Part shown: positions 43,001 through 54,500 of the stretch, in pieces | Layout of the letters: every line of letters begins with the position of its first letter | How positions within the stretch are numbered: position 1 is the first letter of the stretch | Assembly: GCF_003576645.1 (NCBI RefSeq) | Contig: NC_044923.1 | Span: forward strand, 9,764,118 to 9,828,117 | Direction of reading: 5' to 3' | Source: Ipomoea triloba | Lineage: Eukaryota; Streptophyta; Magnoliopsida; Solanales; Convolvulaceae | DNA: 64,000 bases | Made by a program: the position numbers and the translations under genes | The notes under the pieces: generated by a model | What the model saw: the letters and a program-made list of their open reading frames with translations, nothing else | Told to the model about the DNA's origin: nothing | Database searches by the model: none

Positions 43001-44312
43001 TTTATGACAAAATGCTCATTTCAGGTGCCATACGGCTTGTGGAATACTTGTCTCAGGAACATTTATTTGGAAGAAATCAGGCACTTAAGGTTATTGTAGA
43101 TGCTGGTACAGGTACTACTGCCATTGGTTTAGGACTTGGAGCTGTTTGCCTAGGGTGAGTGTCTTTTATTTATTTGTTTGTGTTACGAAAGTAAAGAGAG
43201 AATTTCTGAACAAGTTGTTTATTGTATTCTGTCTGAGAAAAGAGAATACAGCCCTATATATACTTGTTAGAAGACTCTAATAAGGAAACAGGTTTCCGTA
43301 TGACTATCTACTCAAAACCTAAATCTCCAAGATGCCTAATATAAGATAGATTCCATATTATTTATATATTCCATAACAGTTTGTATTTGCATCTTTAATG
43401 CACTCCCTCTCAAGTGGACAACCGCTATGGACGCCACCAAAGTGGACCAAACAAGCAGGCTTGGGATTGCACCCTCCCCTAAAACCTACCGTGGTATAAT
43501 CCAAGATTGGGTTAGGGTCACTTAACTGGGCTATAATGCACATGGGCCAAATCACACTGAAACACTGAATATAATAAATTAGCTAATCTAATTCATGGCC
43601 TTATAAACCCATATATTCTCTCTTATATTTTCAGTGTAAGACTCTTTAACATCTTACATCACCTTAACCTTAACCCTTGTATTTTAAATTGGGTCAAATT
43701 GTGACCTTTCAAAAATAGTTTGTATCTGCATCTTTTTTGTATATTTAGCTTTGATGTGTTGCTTTTTCAGGCTCCCATGGAAAGTCACTGCAGTTATGCT
43801 GGCTGACACTATTGAGGGATATAGACAAAAGGAGAAAAGTCTAATTTCTGAGTTTCGTGTGAGTTTTAATCTCCCCGATCTTGACCAATTGTTGAGCAAA
43901 GGACGTGGAGTTGTGCACTGGGTAGAACGCAGCTTACCAAGAAAGTAATTGAATCCTTTCTGGAAAATTTTTTGCTTGATTTTCTAGTAACCTGTAGCAA
44001 TAGTCATTTTTAAATGCATTGGAGCTCGGATCACTGTATGGGCGTTTTAAGTAATGAATCTGTTGCTTGTCCTGTTCCTGTTTAGACAGATTTGGCAAAG
44101 CGTTGAAAGGTGAAGTTGAGAAATGCCAAAGAATTGCTCGGGATACTGGTGTTCTTGTTGATCCTGTATACACTCTCGCTGCTTGGGAACTGGGAATGCA
44201 ATTTAGTCGCGAGGAAGGTGCGAAGGCTGTGATGCTTCACACAGGAGGCACACTCGGTATGTTTGGATTGGCTCAGCGGTACAGATCTTACTTTCAAATG
44301 TTGAATGAATGA
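40014..44312 (+). CDS. D-CDES2: D-cysteine desulfhydrase 2-like, PLP enzyme (probably mitochondrial)
   Basis: Proposed exons: 40014-40172, 41291-41614, 42154-42196, 42552-42893, 43025-43154, 43771-43944, 44090-44312 (464 residues). All introns are GT-AG and phases agree. The enzyme degrades D-cysteine to pyruvate, ammonia and H2S and belongs to the ACC-deaminase-like fold-type II PLP family. Visible motifs are [20 protein letters not shown] (Lys of NGNK is the PLP Schiff-base residue), [49 protein letters not shown] and [15 protein letters not shown] near the C-terminus. These match Arabidopsis D-CDES2 closely. Exon 1 is the least certain: 53 residues rich in Arg/Ser/Thr with almost no acidic residues, like a mitochondrial presequence, but unsupported by homology. 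Exons 2-7 are intact. Exon 7 needs the second of two close AG acceptors (44088-44089). Confidence 0.85.
40794..41218. mobile_element. Harbinger/Tourist-type MITE in intron 1
   Basis: Element 40797-41215 (419 bp), with inverted ends GGGTGTGTTTGG and CCAAACACACCC and TTA target duplications. The interior is rich in CCGGAAAATG and CATTTTCCGG words in both directions. It ends about 75 bp before exon 2. Confidence 0.85.
41740..42015. repeat. LTR/TRIM-like repeat in intron 2
   Basis: The segment with GGGCTATAATCCACATGGGCC and TTTATAAACCCATATGTTCTC recurs in diverged form at 43485-43655 in intron 5. It ends in TGTGGGACTCC, a word common at plant LTR/TRIM ends. No boundaries were fixed. Confidence 0.5.
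42256..42482. mobile_element. Small MITE in intron 3
   Basis: Complementary ends (GTGTTGTAAAAATCGGCCTAGGCG and CGCCTAGCGCC...GCAGCATTGG) surround a poly-T tract and GGCGGCCGCTTAGGGCCTAGGCGCC-like sequence. This resembles common hAT-type MITEs of plant introns. Confidence 0.5.
43176..43383 (-). repeat. Copia-type solo LTR in intron 5
   Basis: The LTR occupies 43181-43378 (198 bp), TGTTACG...CCATAACA, flanked by a perfect GTTTG duplication (43176-43180 and 43379-43383). A minus-strand TATATATAGGGC sequence suggests minus orientation. No internal region is present. Confidence 0.82.
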
Positions 44313-44808
44313 AGTTTTGGTGGCTTTCTTGTGACTGCATTGCATAATAAGGCAATCAAGTTGGCTATTTGGTGGCTTTCTTGTGATTAAAAACAAAAAA
44401 AATTTGCAGCATTGATGAGTAATGAATTGTAATTATCAACTAATTGCAGAATATACATATTTATCGTGAGAAAAAGGTAGAAATGTGACTTAGTTGATCA
44501 ACAAATGTTAGACTTTTTGCCTACTATTATTAGTGAGATTTGATCTTTGGTCTCTTATGATAAGCTTCATCTTTGTGACCGGTTGAGTTTGCCATGACAA
44601 TATATATATATATATGTTCCTACTCTTGCATGCATATTTATTCAGTATATTATTATTATTATTAGAGAAAATGTCAAATATACAACTAAACTTATTGTTA
44701 TAAAATAGCAAATCAAGGGTTACCAACAGAGATAACCAAGCCACCAAGGGTTACCAACAGAGACGGAGCTAGTATGGGGGCAGCTGCCCCTTTATATATA
44801 TGTATGCA
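44313..44808. other. 3' flank of the D-CDES2-like gene
   Basis: Probable 3' untranslated region (AATAA-like words at 44345 and 44421), followed by AT-rich sequence and a palindromic GGGGGCAGCTGCCCC at 44776-44790 that often occurs at plant TE ends. No further gene. Confidence 0.45.
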
Positions 44809-46020
44809 CTAGTTTTCATGCGCATTGTGCGGATGAGATAATGCCCAATATTTATTTTTAAATAAGTATTTCAAAGTATATTAATACGAGATTAGTATGA
44901 ATGAGTATAGTACTTGATTTTGTGTGTGTGATTTTTTTTTTTTTTTTGATTTGATACTAATTTTGGAGTACCCAGCTACCTTTTCATCAAAATGCATGCA
45001 GTTAAATAGTTTGCTACTTTGTCAATAAACATTTTTAAACAGGTTACATCCTATATACCAATTATTTATGTTATCAAGATTGATGTTGATTTTGTCTTTA
45101 ATCCAAACAGGCTGATTATAAAAAATGAAATGAATTGTAAATTTATATTAGTTTTAATATATTTAAAGAATGCACAATAGGCATTTTACATACAAGATTA
45201 AGTAGTTATTTTTGAAATTTTTCATTTTTTGAATTTGAAAGATTGATTCCAGCAATGTTGTAGTCTCAGCATATTTTCAATGCATCAAGTGTGTCACAAT
45301 GTTCTATTGCCCTACATTGACATTTTTAATAATGAATTTTAAATCAATTTATTGGGTTATTTAAATGTCTTCTTTGTCAACAAATCATCCATATAAGTAG
45401 TTAATATAATTGGCTTCAAATTGTTTTTTTTTTAAATTTTTTTTCAATGTTATTAACATAATATTTGATAAATAAATATATAACATTATTTTGTAGTATA
45501 CCATTGATATTTAATTACAAGATAGTCCTAAAAAGAAAACAATGAAAAATGTAGTGAATATTATTAATTAATAAATTTCAAGGTAAGAAATCTTCACATT
45601 GTATAAAATATAGACAATATAACTAATGAAATTATATCTCTTTTTAAATTTTTTGATAATGAATTTTTTTTTGAATAAATGCATTGTAGTCCGTAGACAT
45701 TGAATTATAAATTAAAGAAATGCATATGCATAATTTTTTTTTTTTGTTGTAACTATTAATTTATTTAATTTAATAAGAGTAATAAAGTGAGATACTTTTG
45801 AATAATATATACTCTAACATATTCGTAGTATATGTTCAACAATATGTCAACTTTAATGATAAATTAGAAAATCTCAAGGAAAAATATAAATCTAAATAAT
45901 CTGAACCATCCATTTGATTTAATAATTTGACCGTCATTTTTTCTATCCATTATAGGTTTAATTTTCTTTGGCTCTTTCTACCCATTATAGACCTAAATTT
46001 CTTTGGCTTTTATTAGTATA
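44809..46020 (-). mobile_element. Non-autonomous Helitron-like repeat, copy A
   Basis: Read on the minus strand it ends with a CGCACAATGCG hairpin and CTAG at 44809-44812 followed by T. Its other end reads TATACTAATAAAAGCCAAAG, a common Helitron 5' end. Interior phrases (GGCTTCAAATT, ATTGGGTTATTT) recur in copy B. It has no coding content. Confidence 0.55.
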
Positions 46021-46057
46021 ACTAGTTAATTTTTTTTTTTGGTGAGGATTAGTATAA

Positions 46058-48020
46058 CTAGTTAATGCGCGTATGGGTTAATGCCCAATGTTTATATTTA
46101 AATAATATTTGAAAGTATATCAATACAAGATTATATAGGAGAAGTTTATACATGTGTAACTGAATGTCGAATTTTTTTATTTAAATATCTAACTCAAAGC
46201 ATATGAATCCAAGATAGTATAGAAAATTCATTATAATTATTACTAAAATAAATGTTTGCAACCTTGTAAAATCGATAGTCTAAATATTTGGCCTAAAAAT
46301 AGAGTCTAAATAAATACAACTTTTCATTTGAATTTTTCTAAGTGTTCTTAATTCTCTTTTGAGTAACATTGTCATTGTCTTCATCTTTATTATTTGTTCT
46401 CTTCCTTTTTGTTGGTAGTGTGTTATTTGCAATTCGGTTATTGTTGGTAGCATAGATGACAACGTCATGCAATGAGATTATGATATAAGAGATATGGACT
46501 TTCCTTTAGGTGTTCTGCCTAGGGTTCATTTGGTTCAACCATTATTGTTGAATGAGTTATTGTGGATAAAGAAATTCATATTTTAAGAAAAAAGATTAAA
46601 TAAATTAATAAAAATTTGAAAATTTAAAATATTAGATATTCCAAAGATATTATGGCATGTTTGGTTGGATGGAAAATCAATTCCATGGAAAATGGTTTCC
46701 AAAAAGTTGAGGAAAATGAAAGATTATGTTGTTTGGTTGGATGGAAAATGATTTCCATGGAATTTGACTTCCCAAAGAAGAAGGAAAACAAATTCCTTAG
46801 TAGAGTTAGGTATTTTTTTTTCCAAGGGAGGTGGGAAGAAAGTATAAGCTTTGGACTATTTTACCCTCAACTAACTTTATTAATTACACATGTATATATA
46901 GCCAAATCATTATTTCTAAGGGCATATTGGTCTTTATATTCATAATTCCTTAACCTTCAAAATCTAACCAAACAATGAATTCATATTCCCAGAAATTTCT
47001 TTTCCACCAACCAAACAGTGGAATTTGTTTTCTTGGTAATTTGTTTTACATGGAATTTGAATTCCATTTCCTTCAAATATTTTCCAGCGAACCAAACGGG
47101 CTGTAAAAGGTAGTTTCTCGCTTCAATTTGCTGGGTAATGGGTTATTTGAGTACTTTCATTGTCAACAAATTAAATCCCCAATGAGTTAATATGATTGGT
47201 TTCAAATTATTCTTTTTTATTTTTTTTCATGGTATTAAAGAAATACATATGTATCATTTTTTGGTGTAACTACTAATTTATTTAATTCAATAAGAGTAAA
47301 ATAGAGCGATTCCGCTTCAATTTGTTGGGTTATTTGAGTACTCTCTTTGTCGACCAATCCCCAAGTAGTTAATATAATTAGCTTCAAATTATTTTAAATT
47401 TTTTTTCATAGTATTAATAAAATACTTGGTAAATAAATATATAACTTTGATATTTAATTACAAGATATTGTAAAAATAAGATAATGGACAATGTAATGAA
47501 TATTCAATTGATAAATTTGAATGTAAAGAATCTTTGCATGAGAGAAAATAAAGACAATATAACTAATGAAATTATTTCTCTTATTTAATTTAATTTTTTG
47601 ATAATGAATAATATTTTCAAATAAAGGTATTGTAGACACATAATTCTAAATTAAAGAAATACATATGTATCATTTTTTGTTGTATAGCTACTAATTTATT
47701 TAATTTAATAAGAGTAAATAGAGTGAGAAACTTAATTATGTCAAATTTGATTGAGATGAGGTTCGAACCTAAGATCTTTCTTATAAAAATTAATGGGTAA
47801 GTTAAAAGTTAACGGAAAAGAGTATATTTAACGGAAAACTTAACGGATAATCATAAAAGTAAGGTTAAATTAGGTAATCTCTATTAATAATATTAATCTG
47901 AATTATCTTAACCATCTATTTGATTAAATAATTCATCTGAACCATCCATTTGATTTAATAATTTGACCGCCATTTTTTCTACCCATTTTAGGCCTAACTC
48001 TCTTTGGCTCTTATTAGTAT
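46058..48020 (-). mobile_element. Non-autonomous Helitron-like repeat, copy B
   Basis: Minus-strand CTAG end at 46058-46061, the same subterminal phrase as copy A (AATGCCCAATGTTTATA), and a far end reading ATACTAATAAGAGCCAAAGAG. The interior contains a 0.45-kb MITE and a duplicated AT-rich block (47130-47300 and 47310-47400). Confidence 0.5.
46652..47104. mobile_element. Tourist-like MITE
   Basis: Inverted ends GGCATGTTTGGTTGGATGG and CCAGCGAACCAAACGGGC, with subterminal GGAAAATCAATTCCATGG words as in the element at 32949-33782. A TTA/TAA target duplication is possible but not exact. Confidence 0.6.
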
Positions 48021-48388
48021 AGTAGATAGATATATACACATATATAGCATTAAAGTGTATATAAAACTTATATTTATGTTCAAATTGTTAATAATTTGAA
48101 TAGCTTAGTTGGTTGAACTCCAAACTTGATATTTGAAAGCATGTCTTTTTTAGTCTACCTTAGAAATTAAAATTAAAAAGTATTTATGAATATAGTGTTA
48201 TTTAAATTATTTTATCAAATTGATTATGTTTCATATTTTGTCATAAATATTTTCACATTTTCACCTCACTCAAGTATATTTTTCGCTCCAACCTTAACTA
48301 TCATGTAATCTATTAAAAGACATTCTATTGTAATTTATAATGTATTTTGTATTTTAACTTTATTATAATTGTTTGATATTTTGTCATT

Positions 48389-48631
48389 TGTTATAAATAT
48401 TTGTATTTAGTGGACATTATTAGGAATTATTATGTAACAGACATATTTATGTCTTCATTATGTTTCCGTTATGATTCAGTATTATATATATCCTTTGTAA
48501 TATGTACAGAGTCAGGCTAATGAAATATTCTCTCTCTCCCTATTTCCTGTGTCTCTGTTTTTTTTTTTTTCAATTACTTGCAATGTCCATCGGGTAGGAG
48601 CTAATAGCCAACGGGCACCAAAATCTCAACA
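48389..48631 (+). repeat. Left LTR of Copia-type element
   Basis: 243 bp. It matches 60136-60355 with a small indel near the TATATATA box and a longer T-run. Confidence 0.9.
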
Positions 48632-49707
48632 CGTTATCAGCACACTTAGTACTTCTCCGGGCTTAGTACTTCTCCGGTGAATGGTAATTTTCTTTTGTTA
48701 TTCAATATGCAATACGTATATGTATTTTTCTGCATATTATCTACAATATCTGTTCAGAGCCTTTATGCAATATTATACATGCTATTCAAATCTCTAGACA
48801 TGTATTTTGATACCTCTATGAACATTGTATCATATTATATATAGAATTTTTTTTTTCCACAAACAAAAACGAAATTTTGTTTGATCAAAATCTCCCTTTT
48901 CTCCATCAATTTTTTTTTGCTCAGAGAACATATAAACTCCTAAAAATTGTCTTTTTTTTCCAAAAAGAAAAATCGTCATCAAGATTTTTCATTTTATACC
49001 CAAAATGCCGATTCCATACAATCTTTTGGTCAAAAATTGCAAAAACAATTTTTTTTGAAAATTCAACCAGAACAAGGGAAATTTTTTTTTTCGAAAATAC
49101 CTTTTCCCTTCTTCTTCTTTGCACTGCCACCGGAACTCTTTATTAATTCCATAGCTGGTGGACGTTTTTTTTTCGGTGGAGATTCCGTCAGGGGGAGATC
49201 GGCTCGCCGACCCTGCGACCTAGTGCGGTAGATAGCCCGGCGGTTTTTTTCTCTCCATTCGATTGCCTCTGCTTTCTCTCTCTCGATGGTCTGTGCGCCG
49301 GGCAGTGATGGCGATGATAATCTGTAGCTTCGAGCAGCGTCGATGGCGGTAATTGGCGTCTCTGTTTTGCAATGGAGATGGCATCCTGGCGGCGGCAACA
49401 GCCGTGCGCGGCAGCAAGGGATCGTCACGCCGATGGCTTCGTCTGCGCCATCGAATGGATTATCGTTAAAAATTGAAACGAAAATCACCCCACCATTTTT
49501 TTTGAACCGATCTGCCACCATTTTTTCGTCTTCGATTTGTGTTCTGGCGATGGTGGTTTCCCGGCTTCGACGGCGGCACTGCTCGGGCCTCGCGAATCGG
49601 CCAGTGAGGCTCGGCGGTTCGACGACGTTCTTGCCTTGGTGTAGACGCGGTGCTCCGGTAGAAGGACCGTGACGTGGAACTCTGACAGATTGCGCTCCAG
49701 CAGAGTG
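48632..49707. other. Copia interior, left part; no gene recognised
   Basis: AT-rich leader, then a GC-rich stretch (49100-49700) with overlapping frames on both strands, including 219 residues on the minus strand (49063-49722). No domain is recognisable, and the codon content looks driven by base composition. Confidence 0.4.
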
Positions 49708-50205
49708 TGATACGGTACTCAAGCCAAGACCCTAACTCCACCACAAAAGCTAGCTCATGAGTGGAGGTTTGACCCCAACTTAAGTACCACTCCACAATCT
49801 CTTGTGGAGCCGATGTGGGATCGTATCATTGCCCACCCCTTGAGAAGCCGACGTCCGCGGCGGCTTACTCTAGACGGCTCACACTCCGGACTCTTCTCGG
49901 CACCAGGTAGCCCTTTTCCCCTTTGGATGGCTTCACTCTGGACCTTATCAAGCACCAGGTAGCCCTTTTCTAGGTCGCCCCCTCCGCTAGGCCGGCACCG
50001 GAAGAGTGGATGACTTCACTCTGGATAGCTTTCACTCCGGACTCTTCTCGGTTCCCTTTGAACCTTATCAAGCACCGGGTAGCCCTCTTCCAGGTAGCCC
50101 TTTCCCACCACACTCCGGCCTCTCAATGAAAGCGCCAATGATACGGTACTCAAGCCAAGACCCTAACTCCACCACAAAAGCTAGCTCATGAGTGGAGGTT
50201 TGACC
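49708..50205 (-). mobile_element. TRIM-like miniature LTR element, second repeat truncated
   Basis: A 121-bp repeat (49708-49828, TGATACGGTACTC...GATCGTATCA) is followed by about 310 bp of CT-rich sequence. The first ~67 bp of the same repeat recur at 50139-50205. A primer-like GGCGCTTTCATTGAGAG (minus) abuts the second repeat. The size fits a TRIM. Confidence 0.6.
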
Positions 50206-50941
50206 ACACTCCCTCATAGGCCATGCCTTTTTCTCTCAACGAGAGCACCAAATGTTGGGAATGCAATTCTAGTCGGCAAAAGTATACCACTTTAGAGGGT
50301 GGATAACCTCCAGAATGAAGAAATTTAGGTAAGGGAAGAGATTAAGACAAGGAAGAAGTTTTGGAATAATTCTCTGGATGATCCTTCACTCTCCAGAAAT
50401 ACTCTTATTTATATTATTGCAGTACAAGCCGTAACTGTCAGATCCTAAATAATCTGTCTGGATCCTGAATTATCGTTGTTTACTTATTCATTACAAGACT
50501 AATAATTATTGAATAAAGAAAGTAANNNNNNNNNNNNNNNNNNNNNNNNNTCTGGAGAGTGAAGGATCATCCAGAGAATTATTCCAAAACTTCTTCCTTG
50601 TCTTAATCTCTTCCCTTACCTAAATTTCTTCATTCTGGAGGTTATCCACCCTCTAAAGTGTATACTTTTGCCGACTAGAATGCATTCCCAACATTTGGTG
50701 CTCTCGTTGAGAGAAAAAGGCATGGCCTATGAGGGAGGTGTGGTCAAACCTCCACTCATGAGCTAGCTTTTGTGGTGGAGTTAGGGTCTTGGCTTGAGTA
50801 CCGTATCATTGGCGAATACTCTTATTTATATTATTGCAGTACAAGCCGTAACTGTCAGATCCTAAATAATCTGTCTGGATCCTGAATTATCGTTATTTAC
50901 TTATTCATTACAAGACTAATAATTATTGAATAAAGAAAGTA
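50133..50941. repeat. Inverted plus direct duplication around an N gap
   Basis: 50551-50814 is the near-perfect reverse complement of 50133-50392, and 50815-50941 repeats 50397-50525 directly. A 25-base N run (50526-50550) lies at the turning point. This is the pattern of a scaffolding error at a hairpin, though a real inversion duplication is possible. Confidence 0.9.
50253..50525 (-). repeat. LTR start fragment next to primer-like site
   Basis: TGTTGGGAATGC begins right after CTCTCAACGAGAGCACCAAA, which on the minus strand is a TTTGGTGCTCTCGTTGAGAG primer-like site. The outer end of the LTR is not determined because of the gap. Confidence 0.5.
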
Positions 50942-51494
50942 AGGAATGTAGGAAGAAAAATAACAATAATAAAGAACTGGTCACTTTTGCATGGCCGCAT
51001 AATTAGGAATGCTTCTTCCTTCATTCACAGATGTAATCATGTAGCTTCACTGGTAGGATGGTTTGCCTTCTATTCCTAGTAGGGCGTCCCTCATTGTCTG
51101 CATGCGCGAGTGTATCAGAGTGCGACTGTGGCTCGCGATCGATCCTCGTTAGCGATGCCGACGACGAAGTCCAGCGCGCAGTGGGAGACCTTCGACCGTG
51201 ACGGCGAGAGCAGTGATGGAGGCTTCAGCCGTGAACGGCGACCGGCGACCGACGACTAGCGATGCGGCTCCGGCCCTGATGGTTTCTCTGCCTCCGCGCA
51301 TCTCTCCCTCTCTCACTCGTTTTGGCTATTACAGATTAATTTAACGGCAACTAGGGTTTTGTCTGCCTTCGCCACTGACTGCTAAGTTTTTTTGTCAGAC
51401 ATTTGGCATCTGATAATATGTTTTCTTGGGCTGAGTTTGGCCAATTTCAGCCAAGACCAAGATTACCATATGCTGAAATATACTTGATGGGATG
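50942..51494. other. Unassigned stretch before the LINE
   Basis: A GC-rich segment (51060-51300, many GCGACGG words) then AT-rich sequence. No gene recognised. Confidence 0.4.
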
Positions 51495-51563
51495 TTGGGG
51501 TATTTTATTTTTTATTTTTGGAATACAGGGGGTACCCAAGACGGAGACAAAAACAAAAAAAGG

Positions 51564-54500
51564 TTACTCCGTCTCAAGGATGAGACGCACACTAGTTGCG
51601 CCCATCGCATCATTGTGCACAAGCTGCTCGCAGCTAGGAGGCGGATTATTATATTCCACCCAAATCTCATTTCCCTTAGCTGCCAAAGCGGCCAAAAAAT
51701 CCGCAACCATATTTTGTTCGCGGTAGATATGTACAAGTCTTCTACAGTGATAGTTATCTAGAAGTTTCTTGCACTGCTCCATGCTTCTGCATTCTTGCCT
51801 CCCTCTCCAACTTCTGTCATTAATTGCTTTGGCCAACTCTTCACAATCGGTCTGGATTTCCAGATTCTCAATGCATTTGTTGTGGACCCATTCGAGACCC
51901 ATCTCCAGAGCTTTAGTCTCAGCTTCCATTGCATTAGAGGTAGCAAAAGAAAAAGTGCATCCCGCAATCCACGTACCATGCTTGTCCCTGAGGATTGCAC
52001 CTCCTCCTACTTTTAAATTCGCATCTCTAAAGCATCCATCAACGTTCAGGATCAGTTCAGTGCCCAACTTTCCTCTCCATTTAAGTTGCTTTTCAATATA
52101 ATTTCCTTTGGAGCCTCCTGGTCTAAGGGATTTCGCAAATGCATTTCTCGCTTCCATTTCTTGTTGTCTGATCCATTCAACTCTTTGTTGCAGACCCCAT
52201 TCCTTTCCCCCGAATGCAACTTCATTACGCCATTTCCACAACCACCACATAACGTGGGCAAAGGTTATTGCCCAGTCTCTATTGGTTCTGGACTTTACTT
52301 TGCCTCGGATGTTGGTGGATAACCATGTATCAAATCTTTGAGCATTAAGTCTATTTCTTTCATTTCTAGGAATGAGGCTCTTCCAAATTTCTTCTGCTGC
52401 ACGACACGTTCTAAAGATGTGATTCATATCCTCATGTCTCTCCTAGCAGGTCCTACAAGTATCATCTGTATCCAGACCTCTTCTACATCTCTCAACATTG
52501 GTCATAATTCTACCATGTTTCACAAGCCAAAGGAATGCACTGATTCTACTTGGGATTTTTAACTTCCAGATTAGTTTCCAATCTCCATCAATAATGCTCA
52601 TCTCCTCCACCGTTGCCTCATATGCTGAAGTAACAGTGAATTTCACAGCTACTTCCCTGTTTAATTGGCTTCCATTTGCCGTGGTGTTGCTAGGGGATAT
52701 GTTACTGCTGTTTCCCTTCGGAATCAGATTTCTGCTCCTCACAATCCCTTTCCACACATTCGAACATCCATGTCCTTCATTCCATTCTTCAACTGGTCTT
52801 TCATACTTGTTATATTTGCAGTTAACAACTTTAGCCTAGAGGGAATCTTTTTCCTTTTGCAATCTCCAGCCGAGCTTCGCCATAAATACCATGTTCATTT
52901 CTCTCATGTGTCTTATTCCCAGCCCACCTTTATCATTGGGTTTGGTGATCGTGTTCCAATTGGTCAAGTGTATTCGATTATCACCTTGTCCCCCATTCCA
53001 TATAAAATTTCTCAATTTGCGTTCGATGTCCTCGCAAACTCCTGTGGGCAGCTAAGTGGATTGCATGGTGTAGTAAGGAATAGTACTTAGGACACTTTGA
53101 GCCAGAATTCTTCTCCCTGCAAACATGAGCATTTTCGCCTTCCATCCTTCCAGCCTAGCATTTATCCGGTCCAGGACATGGTTGAAATGATCTTTGGAGA
53201 CCCTTCCGTGGATACTCCCAGGTATCTTCCAAGATCCTTCATCTGGCTTATGCTGATCTTCTCTGAGATTATACTAGCTTCCTTCTCATCAGCATTTTTG
53301 GAGAAAAGAATTTGGGACTTTTGGAGGTTCACTTTCTGCCCCGAGGCTTTACAGAATTGGTTTAAACATTTTTGAATAATCTCCACCTGCTCTTGGTTGG
53401 CTTCTGCAAACAAAACCAAGTCGTTAGCAAAGAATAAATGCGTGATAATAGGGCCATTCCTTGATGTTTGAATTCCTTTCCAATTGCCTTTCACAACATC
53501 TTCTTTGATTATGTGGCTTAGCTGTTCCATACATAGGACAAAAATATAAGGGGATATAGAGTCGCCCTGTCTGATCCCCCTTTCCGGTTTGATCCAATCC
53601 AGTTGTTCCCCATTCCAAAGGATTGCAAGTCTCGTGGTCTGTATGCATTGCATTATTATATTAACCCATTCCTCTTTGAATCCCACTTCTCGTAGTGTGT
53701 CTTTAATGAAATTCCATGATATCCTGTCATACGCCTTTTCGAGATCAATCTTAATTGCCATATATGCTTTGCTTCCAGTTTTCTTCCTCATAGAATGAAT
53801 AATTTCTTGATAGGCCACAATATTGTCTGTGATTTGTCTTCCCGGAACAAAGCTACTTTGTTCAGGTCCGATAACCTCCCTAAGAACCTCCTTGACTTTG
53901 TTAAGGATGACCTTGGTGATCACTTTGTAAGAGACATTGCAAAGACTAATGGGACGAAACTGGGTAACGTATTCCGGATTTTTAATCTTGGGTATGAGTG
54001 CAATCAGGGTATCATTGAGACCTTCCGGCATGATGCCATCTTTAAAAAATCTTTTGTTTGTTTCGTGAGGTGATTTCCCACCACCTTCCAAGCTTTCTGA
54101 AAGAAGCCAGCATGAAATCCGTCCGGCCCCGGTGCTTTGTAAGGCTCCATCTCAAAAATTGCTTTTTTAACTTCATCTTCTGTGCAATCCCTGTAAATGT
54201 AGCTCCACTCATCTTCTGTTAGCTTAGGGAACTGGTTCCTTGGGCAATCAATTTGAAGCTCCTGCTGTTCTTGTTTAAACAAGGTAACATAATAGTCTCT
54301 AATCACTTGTTTCTGCTGGCTTTCATCAATAATTGCTTCGCCGTCATTTGTTAACAGATTAAAGCACTTGTGTCGGGCCCTTTTAATTTTGGTCGCCGTG
54401 TGGTAGAACTTTGTATTCCTATCGCCCGACGAGATCCATTGTTCCCTAGATCTTTGGAACCAGTAAAGTTCTTCCTCATGGAGCACATCATCCAATTCTT

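Noticed and set aside
49063..49722. 219-residue minus-strand frame
   Set aside because: Overlapping frames on both strands, no domain, and location in a retrotransposon leader.
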